Positions 25,527-32,197 of a DNA stretch of 41,507 bases are shown one piece after another (position 1 is the first letter of the stretch; every line of letters begins with the position of its first letter). Where the stretch lies: the NCBI RefSeq assembly GCF_002934005.1, contig NZ_PGEM01000059.1, positions 1 to 41,507 on the forward strand, read 5' to 3'. Position numbers and translations under genes: made by a program. Below the pieces are notes generated by a model that was not told the origin of the DNA, did not search any database, and saw only the letters and a program-made list of their open reading frames with translations. The stretch is from Cuspidothrix issatschenkoi CHARLIE-1 (GTDB lineage Bacteria; Cyanobacteriota; Cyanobacteriia; Cyanobacteriales; Nostocaceae).

Positions 25527-26660
25527 ATGAAAATTTACCTTTATCTAAAACACTTTCCACCTCATGATCATAGTTTAAATGATGGCACCAGCAAGGCTGT
25601 TCATGGGCTTGCTGCTGGCTTGACAGCTTGTGGTGCTGATGTAACAGTCCTTTGTGAAGGTATACAGAAAGATAATGTATGTCAAGCGCAAATGGGATAT
25701 CAGATTGCATCATTTGCAAGTGAGAGTACCAAACCATCCTTCAAAGTTTCCTCCAGTTTGCAACAGTACATTTCCCTCAATTCCCAACAAAGTCTTTTTA
25801 TTCTCAATGGCATTTTTCATCGCAGTGTTTATATCTTATCGCGATTTCTAAAACGACACTCTTTACCCTATGTAGTCGCACCTCATGATCCTTACCATCC
25901 GACAATTTTTCATAAAAATGCCTACATAAAGTGGGTATATTGGTATCTTTTAGAGCGTCCCATGTTGAACCAAGCTTGTGCAGTACAGCTTTTAGATAAA
26001 CGTCATGGTGAATGGCTGCATCGGCTTAATATCAAAACACCCATTATTGAAGTGCCTAACGGTTTTTCGCTAGCTGACGTTCATCCAGAATCTACCCTGA
26101 GTTGGAATGCGGATGATGTGCCTAAGTTTTTGTTTTTGGGGCGTTTAGATGCCTATAACAAAGGACTTGACATATTGCTAAATGCTTTTGCCCAACTTAG
26201 CGAAGTTCCAGAATGGAAACTAACAATTCAAGGACCAGACTGGGGCGATCGCGCAAGCCTTAAACAGCAAGTACGGCAACTCGGTTTATCTCAGCAGATT
26301 ACCTTTCTTGAACCTGATTATAATCTTTCTCCATCAGCCATTATTGCTACCTATGATGTTTTCTGCATTGTATCCCGCTTTGAAGGATTCAGTTTATCTG
26401 CAATGGAAGCAATGTTGGCAGGTCGAGTTTTGGTGGTTTCAGATATTGCCGGGATAGCACCGTATGTTCAGGCAAGTGACTGTGGTGTTGTCGTCAAGTC
26501 AGAACCACAAGCAATCAAATCAGGAATTTTATCATTACTTGCTCGTCGTTCCGAATGGAAAGAAATGGGATTGAGAGGAAGACAGTACATTTTAGAAAAT
26601 TTGCACTGGCAAAAGATTGCTGCAAGAGCAATGGAGGAATATCTTTACTTACAAAAATGA
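25527..26660 (+). CDS. Family 4 glycosyltransferase
   Basis: A 377-residue GT-B fold transferase. I start it at ATG 25527 (MKIYLYLKHFPPHDHSLNDG, a normal GT4 start), 4 bases after the end of the frameshifted GT2; the frame upstream belongs to that gene's tail. Motifs include VPNGFSLADVHP, FLFLGRLDAYNKGLDILL and RFEGFSLSAMEAMLAGRVLVVSD. In the last, the E-x7-E spacing is preserved. The tight spacing implies cotranscription with the GT2 gene. Specificity is unknown. Confidence 0.92.
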   Translation: MKIYLYLKHFPPHDHSLNDGTSKAVHGLAAGLTACGADVTVLCEGIQKDNVCQAQMGYQIASFASESTKPSFKVSSSLQQYISLNSQQSLFILNGIFHRSVYILSRFLKRHSLPYVVAPHDPYHPTIFHKNAYIKWVYWYLLERPMLNQACAVQLLDKRHGEWLHRLNIKTPIIEVPNGFSLADVHPESTLSWNADDVPKFLFLGRLDAYNKGLDILLNAFAQLSEVPEWKLTIQGPDWGDRASLKQQVRQLGLSQQITFLEPDYNLSPSAIIATYDVFCIVSRFEGFSLSAMEAMLAGRVLVVSDIAGIAPYVQASDCGVVVKSEPQAIKSGILSLLARRSEWKEMGLRGRQYILENLHWQKIAARAMEEYLYLQK

Positions 26661-27147
26661 AGCGGAATATTAGTAGAGAATTAATGAAAGAAGAGTTGGC
26701 TAATGAAGTAGTTTTCCCGGATCTCTCACCAAAATCCTCAAACCCTTATAAAATCTGGATTATGGGTTTTCACACTGCATCAAAAATAAACCTCGTGAAA
26801 AATGCCCGAAACCGTTTCTCCATAAGAATTATATAGGGTTTGCGATTGCATTGTTTGTGAGAAATGTGGGTTTTGAACGAGTAGATTAGATATATCCCTC
26901 TTCTGTCACTTTCCGGATTTTCCTACTAGTAAAAAATCTCAAAGAGACGTAATATCAATTGTTTGATGTGTCTGTACCCACAATTTCGTCATCTGTTCGT
27001 CTTGTGGAAATTATATTCCGAAATAACTGAGTGATCGCTTTCCACACAACTGTTCCAGAATTTAGAAGTGGCAAGTGTTTTCGGAGACTGACAGAAGAGG
27101 CATATTTTCAAATAGGTAAATTTTCTATTGCGGAAGAGTAATACAAA
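26661..27147. other. 487-bp region without an intact gene
   Basis: No convincing gene is present. Short frames such as the one ending at 26836 are continuations of the upstream gene in other frames. A fragment around 27030-27140 reads as about 36 codons (VIAFHTTVPEFRSGKCFRRL, then QIGKFSIAEE, stop) and could be a decayed C-terminus, but I do not recognise it. AAACCC...GGGTTT pairs near 26735-26770 and further GGGTTT motifs near 26837 and 26870 hint at a degraded repeat. I assign no function. Confidence 0.4.
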
Positions 27148-27675
27148 ATGTTAATTTATCTATTGAATCCACATCTAAAAATTTTTGATTTGTACAGGAA
27201 CAAGTTTATTGGAGAAAAACAGATGATCATAGGAAGAAAAATTTTGGAAATACTTCAAGATGAGCGTCCAATACGCCGCTTAATGGCAGGTTTCATTGGC
27301 AGATCTGGGCTTGCGAGGCTATTTAGAATTAGGTTTCAGGTTCAGGACTATGAAATTTTTTTTAATCCAACTGGACTTAGTAGTCTTTATTGGTACAAAC
27401 CAACTGTTGGAAGTAAAGATTATGAGTTTATTTCCAGTTTCTTAAAAGAGGGTGACACATATATAGATATAGGAGCAAATATTGGAACTATTTTGATACC
27501 AGCAGCTAAATATATTGGAAAAAGTGGTAAGGCAATAGCATTTGAGCCTCATCCTAAGACATATTCATATCTTCGAGAAAATGTAGATTTAAATAATTTG
27601 GGTGACGTGACAATTAACAATTGTGCTGTGGGAAATAGCGATGGATATATTTACTTTACCAATAATGATATATAG
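27148..27675 (+). CDS. Truncated FkbM-family methyltransferase
   Basis: A 175-codon frame. It contains the SAM-binding core of the FkbM (Methyltransf_21) family: YIDIGANIGTILIPAAKYIG near 105-124, then AIAFEPHPKTYSYLRENV and INNCAVGNSDGYIYF. It stops right after this point, so the second half of the domain is missing, including the usual IDLLKIDVEGAE-like segment. Complete members have about 230-280 residues. The stop codon directly abuts the ATG of the polymerase-like gene (TAG at 27673-27675, ATG at 27676), so the 3' part was probably deleted. An alternative start at ATG 27223 has GGAG upstream. It is likely inactive as a sugar O-methyltransferase. Confidence 0.78.
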   Translation: MLIYLLNPHLKIFDLYRNKFIGEKQMIIGRKILEILQDERPIRRLMAGFIGRSGLARLFRIRFQVQDYEIFFNPTGLSSLYWYKPTVGSKDYEFISSFLKEGDTYIDIGANIGTILIPAAKYIGKSGKAIAFEPHPKTYSYLRENVDLNNLGDVTINNCAVGNSDGYIYFTNNDI

Positions 27676-29088
27676 ATGATGTATTTGCATTTAACGACAA
27701 CTAAGAAACCGAATAAAAAGGGATTCATTGATAACACCAACTTAATTATCTTTGCTTTTTCTGTAGCTTTTTACTCCCGAATTTTTTGTGCAATTACTCG
27801 CGCTCCTTCAATTTTTAACCTTGCTCACTTCGCAGTTGTTCCCTTTGTTTTAGGAGTTGTATTATTCACGAGTCGGGCAAAAGATCGCAAACAAATTGCA
27901 ATTGCCTATTCTTTTCTCTTCGGACTATTCATTTTTTTAGTCACAGTATTGGCTAGTGCTTTATGGAATAACACGGGGTTGATTAATGCCGTCATCTCTT
28001 TCATGATGCTTGCAGAACCCTTCATATTCTTGCTGTCCATAGTCTGTATTCCCATGTCTACGGAATCTATTACCCGCATCAAGAAGTGGCTGATGTGGTC
28101 TGTTTTGATTAACTTTTTCCTCGCTGCCGTCCAGAAACCCCTAATTGATGCCGGCAAACTCTATGCTAAGGGACTCAATGGAACGGACGGATGTGGCGGA
28201 GTTTTTTTCCCTACAGGGGCGGGGAATTATGTATCAGCTTCAGTATCAGTTGCCTTTGCTTTATATTTCTTAACTAATGAAAAAACTTTTCCATTATGGA
28301 TGAGAATCGGGGCAGTTATCGCTGCTTTTTGGCAGATTCTTTTTTCTGATTCCAAACAACTTTTACTTGCTTATTTAGTTGCCTGGGTTCTTCTAGTCTT
28401 GGTAAATTCAAAGGATTTTGGTAAAACGATCAAACTTCTGAGTGCGATCGCTCTCTTTGGATTTGCATTTCTTTGGTGTGTGCAAAACTTAGAAGCATTT
28501 GCTGGATTTACATCTTGGGCTCGACCGGAACTTTATGGGGCTGATGGTTATGCTTGGTATACTAAATTCTACTCAGTGCGTTCTATTTTATCTCATTATC
28601 AATCATCTCTGGATTGGTTATTTGGTCTTGGTCCAGGACACACTGTCAGCCGTCTAGGAGTATGGTTTCTTAAAGATTATTGGTCTATACTCGGACCACT
28701 AGGCGCTACCACTAATCCAATTGGTCAGGAAGCAATGGAATTTTGTGTTAGTTCTTGGCTTTGTTCAGGTTCTAGTCTTTTCACGCCCATTTTTGGCTGG
28801 GCTGGAATATGGGGAGATTTAGGACTTTTAGGTGTAGGAGCATACCTATTTCTATGTCATTTAGCTTGGCAACATTTTGGTTTAGATGATTCTTTGAAAG
28901 TTACCTTACTCGCTGTTCTTGTCTTTGGTTTTATTTTTACTCAAATGGAAGAACCTGGTTTCATGCTCTCTATTGCCTTAATTATAGGACTAGCATGGCA
29001 AGAACGACGGCTGAAGAAACAGAAACAGCATAGGAGCAGGAAAAACGAATTTCCCAATTATCAATTACCTATTACCAATTCCCTATGA
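27676..29088 (+). CDS. Polytopic Wzy/O-antigen-ligase-like membrane protein
   Basis: A 470-residue integral membrane protein with about ten to eleven hydrophobic segments between residues 15 and 450, for example LIIFAFSVAFYSRIFCAI, GLFIFLVTVLASALW and VTLLAVLVFGFIFTQ. A large periplasmic-type loop lies around 280-365 (SWARPELYGADGYAWYTKFYSV, then LFGLGPGHTVSRLG). The GLGPG motif after a long loop is typical of O-antigen polymerases and ligases. In this locus it would join repeat units into polymer on the outer face of the inner membrane. The last 17 or so residues are encoded by a heptamer repeat (29055-29082) and are not family-like. Its stop overlaps the next ATG (ATGA, 29085-29088). Confidence 0.82.
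   Translation: MMYLHLTTTKKPNKKGFIDNTNLIIFAFSVAFYSRIFCAITRAPSIFNLAHFAVVPFVLGVVLFTSRAKDRKQIAIAYSFLFGLFIFLVTVLASALWNNTGLINAVISFMMLAEPFIFLLSIVCIPMSTESITRIKKWLMWSVLINFFLAAVQKPLIDAGKLYAKGLNGTDGCGGVFFPTGAGNYVSASVSVAFALYFLTNEKTFPLWMRIGAVIAAFWQILFSDSKQLLLAYLVAWVLLVLVNSKDFGKTIKLLSAIALFGFAFLWCVQNLEAFAGFTSWARPELYGADGYAWYTKFYSVRSILSHYQSSLDWLFGLGPGHTVSRLGVWFLKDYWSILGPLGATTNPIGQEAMEFCVSSWLCSGSSLFTPIFGWAGIWGDLGLLGVGAYLFLCHLAWQHFGLDDSLKVTLLAVLVFGFIFTQMEEPGFMLSIALIIGLAWQERRLKKQKQHRSRKNEFPNYQLPITNSL
29055..29082. repeat. Degenerate heptamer repeat inside the wzy-like 3' end
   Basis: Four heptamers in a row: CAATTAT, CAATTAC, CTATTAC and CAATTCC at 29055-29082. This is the usual cyanobacterial intergenic heptamer type, but here it is translated as the polymerase C-terminus (NYQLPITNSL) and occupies the ribosome-binding region of the next gene. 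Confidence 0.75.
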
Positions 29089-30347
29089 AGATTTTAATAT
29101 CTGCTTACTCCTGTGAACCAGGTATGGGTTCTGAGCCTGGTGTGGGTTGGAATATTGCCCGCGAAGCCGCTAAATATCATGAAGTTTGGGTACTCACCCG
29201 ACCTGATGAGAGTCAGGATATCATCAATGCAGAATTGGCACGCCATCCCATTCCTAATCTTCACTTTGTTTATTTCACCCTTCCCTTTTGGCAGGATAGT
29301 AGACGCTGGGGACAGTCTGGGGGAATGCAGCTTCACTATTACCTCTGGCAAATTCAAGCCTATTTTGTCGCCCGTGAATTACATCAAAAAATTGGCTTTG
29401 ACTTGAGCCATCATGTTACTTTTGTCAAGTATTCCAGTCCTTGCTTCCTGTCACTGCTACCTATTCCCCTCGTTTGGGGTCCTGTAGGCGGTGGAGAATC
29501 AGCACCAGCCAGCTTTTGGCAGGATTTTAACTTAAATGGCAAAATTTATGAAATTGCCCGCAGTGGCGCTCGCTGGGTAGGAGAGCAAGACCCCTTTGTG
29601 CGTCTGACTGCGAAAAGAAGTGCTGTAGTCCGAGCTACAACTAAGGATACAGCCCAACGACTCTATCAAATGGGTGTGAATCATGTCCAGATTTTACCAG
29701 AATCAGGATTATCCACCGCAGATATAGAACATCTTCATCAATATCAAAATTCTCCTTATCCCATTGTCAGATTTATCAGCATGGGTAGACTGCTACACTG
29801 GAAAGGTTTTCATTTAGGATTGCGTGCCTTTGCTCAAGCGAATTTACCAAATACAGAATACTGGATAGTGGGAGATGGACCCCAATGGTATCACCTGCAA
29901 ACTTTGGCATCAGATTTAGGAATTGCGGAAAAAGTTAAATTTTGGGGCAGATTACCCCGTGAAAAGGCTTTAGATTTATTAAAAGATTGTCATATTCTGG
30001 TTCATCCCAGCTTACATGATTCTGGGGGCTGGGTTTGTATGGAAGCAATGGCAGCAGGTCGTCCTGTGATTTGTTTAGATTTAGGTGGCCCGGCAGTTCA
30101 AGTTACTGAGGAAACTGGCTTTAAGATTCCTGCTGATGAACCATATCAAGCTGTACGTGATTTAGCGGCCGCAATGATTCATTTAGTTCAAAATCCCCAA
30201 CTTATCGTTACTATGGGTCAGGCTGGCCGGAAATTAGTCAATGAAAACTATAGTTGGCAAGTTGTGGGAGAACGTTTGCACAAACTTTATTTAGAGGTTG
30301 CCAGCAAGAAAGTATTAGAAACTGACGTTATATCTCAAGTTTTTTGA
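29085..30347 (+). CDS. Family 4 glycosyltransferase
   Basis: A 420-residue GT-B fold transferase. It starts MKILISAYSCEPGMGSEPGVGWNIAREAAK, typical of a group of cyanobacterial exopolysaccharide GT4 enzymes, and contains WGPVGGGESAP in the acceptor domain. The donor domain has FISMGRLLHWKGFHLGLRAF, WIVGDGPQWYHL and GGWVCMEAMAAGRPVICLDLGGP. It is translationally coupled to the polymerase gene by ATGA. Its ribosome-binding region is the heptamer repeat rather than a normal site, so reinitiation from the upstream gene probably drives its expression. Confidence 0.92.
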   Translation: MKILISAYSCEPGMGSEPGVGWNIAREAAKYHEVWVLTRPDESQDIINAELARHPIPNLHFVYFTLPFWQDSRRWGQSGGMQLHYYLWQIQAYFVARELHQKIGFDLSHHVTFVKYSSPCFLSLLPIPLVWGPVGGGESAPASFWQDFNLNGKIYEIARSGARWVGEQDPFVRLTAKRSAVVRATTKDTAQRLYQMGVNHVQILPESGLSTADIEHLHQYQNSPYPIVRFISMGRLLHWKGFHLGLRAFAQANLPNTEYWIVGDGPQWYHLQTLASDLGIAEKVKFWGRLPREKALDLLKDCHILVHPSLHDSGGWVCMEAMAAGRPVICLDLGGPAVQVTEETGFKIPADEPYQAVRDLAAAMIHLVQNPQLIVTMGQAGRKLVNENYSWQVVGERLHKLYLEVASKKVLETDVISQVF

Positions 30348-30386
30348 AACTACTTTTAACTAATTAATTTTTCCCAATTTCATAAT

Positions 30387-31544
30387 ATGCACATATTAAT
30401 TTCTGCTTTACACAGACCAACAAAACCAACGGGTGTTTGCCGACACGCTGCAAATTTGGCTCAATGTTTAGCTGACACTCCAGAGGTTAGCAAGGTGACT
30501 TTAATTGTGGGAGTATGGCAACAAGATTACTTTCAACTATTTTTTCATTCGCCAAAAATTCAATTAATTACTGTAGATATTAAAAATAATTCTTTCACAA
30601 GAAATATCTGGTTTTTATTCGGTTTACCAAAGTTGGTAAAGCAGTTTAATCCTGATATAGTTCATTTATCTTTTCCGTTTCCTTTTCTCCGTCCACTTTT
30701 TCCCTGTCCTGTTGTTTCGACAATTCACGACTTGTATCCTTACGAAAAACCAGAGGTGTTTGGATATCCAAATGTGATTTTTAATCGGTTGTTTTTAAAA
30801 CAATCTATAGAACATAGTGATGCTCTTACCTGTGTTTCTCAATCTACATTAAGTAGTCTTAAATCATATTTTCCTCAAGTTCAATCACTCAAACCCATTA
30901 CCGTTATTTATAATTACGTGGATTTTAGTGATATTATTGCTGAAGTACCTACTAATTTAGATATTAGTGATCAGGATTATTTTTCATTATGTGTTGCTCA
31001 ACATCGTAAAAACAAAAATCTAGATTTGTTAATTCGAGCATTTTATTTATTAAAGAAGAATGAGTATTTAAAAGATAATACTAAATTAATTATTGTTGGT
31101 AGTACGGGACCAGAAACAGAGAATTTATTGCAGCTAATTCATAATTTATCTCTTCAAGAACAAGTGCTGCTAATTCATACAATTAAGGATCATGAATTAT
31201 GTTGGTTATATCAAAAATGCCAAGTTTTTATTGCTGCTTCCTCTGAGGAAGGTTTTTGTCTACCTTTAGCAGAAGCTTTATATTTTTCTTCTCCTGTAGT
31301 GTGTGCTGATATTCCTATCTTTAGAGAAATTGGTAATTCTAACTGTTGTTATTTTGATCTTCAAGGTGATGCTGTACAAAATCTATCACAAGCTATTATT
31401 TCTACTTTAGAAAAGCCTTTAAATCCTACTAATAATGATTTGCGGTTTTCTAAATTGGATATAGCAGGTCAATATCTAAAGTTTTACTCTACATTAGACA
31501 CAGGATTTCAGGATTTACAGGATGTAGGAAAAGCAAAAAACTGA
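30387..31544 (+). CDS. Family 4 glycosyltransferase
   Basis: A 385-residue GT-B fold transferase, the last gene of the polysaccharide locus. It starts MHILISALHRPTKPTGVCRHAANLAQCL. VVSTIHDLYPYEKPE lies in the acceptor domain, and CVAQHRKNKNLDLLIRAFYLL and SEEGFCLPLAEALYFSSPVVCADIP in the donor domain, keeping the E-x7-E arrangement. It follows the previous GT4 gene after 39 bases and is more AT-rich than it. A MITE-like element begins within 10 bases of its stop. Confidence 0.92.
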   Translation: MHILISALHRPTKPTGVCRHAANLAQCLADTPEVSKVTLIVGVWQQDYFQLFFHSPKIQLITVDIKNNSFTRNIWFLFGLPKLVKQFNPDIVHLSFPFPFLRPLFPCPVVSTIHDLYPYEKPEVFGYPNVIFNRLFLKQSIEHSDALTCVSQSTLSSLKSYFPQVQSLKPITVIYNYVDFSDIIAEVPTNLDISDQDYFSLCVAQHRKNKNLDLLIRAFYLLKKNEYLKDNTKLIIVGSTGPETENLLQLIHNLSLQEQVLLIHTIKDHELCWLYQKCQVFIAASSEEGFCLPLAEALYFSSPVVCADIPIFREIGNSNCCYFDLQGDAVQNLSQAIISTLEKPLNPTNNDLRFSKLDIAGQYLKFYSTLDTGFQDLQDVGKAKN

Positions 31545-31552
31545 GGTTTTAC

Positions 31553-31758
31553 CCACATTCCGCAGATAAAATCCAATTCTGAATAATTATCACGAAAGAT
31601 TCAGGGTTGTACAAACTTTACTCCAAAAATATTCTCAATAAATGAGATAAATTCCTAATAAACATTTTATAGTTCCTTTGAACTAAAATCCTGAAAACCC
31701 TTACCAAACAATGTTTTTGGAGATAATTATTTTTTTATTCTCCGCTTATGCGGAATGT
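31553..31758. mobile_element. MITE-like element with inverted ends and flanking direct repeats
   Basis: CACATTCCGCA at 31554-31564 is perfectly inverted as TGCGGAATGTG at 31749-31759. Outside the arms, GAGGTTTTAC occurs as a direct repeat (31543-31552 and 31759-31768; its first G is shared with the right arm), like a target-site duplication of about 10 bp. The roughly 205-bp interior is AT-rich, has further imperfect inversions (GAATAATTATC facing GATAATTATT) and encodes no protein. This is best read as a non-autonomous element inserted just after the last glycosyltransferase gene, perhaps mobilised by an IS4-like transposase elsewhere. Confidence 0.65.
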
Positions 31759-32068
31759 GAGGTTTTACACAATTAATAAGTTTAAATAATTTAAACTTAA
31801 AATTTTAATAAGTTTTTCTTCAAAAAATTTTTATTTTAGGGGTTGCGTCCGGGGCAAACGTGGTATGATAGTCATATTAATATAATTGGATATAGGCAAA
31901 ATTTTTATAGAGGCACATATTCCCATAATGAAAATATCACTTCTAGCGGAAAAAGTCAATGGGACTGAACCCCAAAAAACGAAATTTTTTTTCAAAATTT
32001 AATTTTTTTTAATTTTCTGATGTCCTAAGAAATTGAAGAAATTAAATCGTGGATATTATCTCGACTAT

Positions 32069-32094
32069 GGCTACGCCACGCAGGCTATCGCTCG
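32069..32094. repeat. Short dispersed repeat (GGCTACGCCACGC...GGCTATCGCTC)
   Basis: The reverse complement reads GAGCGATAGCCTGCGTGGCG, a short dispersed sequence common in Nostoc-type genomes. A related copy (GCGATAGCGTGGCG at 8477-8490) lies in the first codons of the NeuD-like gene. Confidence 0.55.
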
Positions 32095-32150
32095 ATAAAC
32101 ACCTGATTCTCACAAAAAAATTATAACACAAATAAACATCTTGTAAATCA

Positions 32151-32181
32151 GATCCCCGACTTCTTCAAAAAGTCGGGGATC
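32151..32181. repeat. GATCCCCGACTT palindrome downstream of the RND gene
   Basis: GATCCCCGACTT at 32151-32162 and AAGTCGGGGATC at 32170-32181 form a perfect 12-bp stem with a 7-base loop, 17 bases after the minus-strand RND stop. It is a common cyanobacterial intergenic palindrome. The stable stem at the gene end could terminate or protect the RND transcript, although no T-run follows on the minus strand. Confidence 0.7.
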
Positions 32182-32197
32182 TTGAAGTTATTTGAAG

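Larger units (their letters stand above)
31759..32197. other. AT-rich gene-free boundary of the polysaccharide locus
   Basis: No gene is seen. The stretch includes a promoter-like pair (TTGCGT near 31845, TATGAT near 31866, spacing about 15), a GGG...CCC mini-hairpin near 31962-31976 followed by T-rich runs, and two cyanobacterial repeats listed separately. A small RNA is conceivable but not supported beyond this. Confidence 0.4.

Noticed and set aside
32151-32181. Intrinsic terminator of the RND gene
   Set aside because: The stem is perfect but no T-run follows on the minus strand and the sequence matches a dispersed repeat, so it is listed as a repeat.
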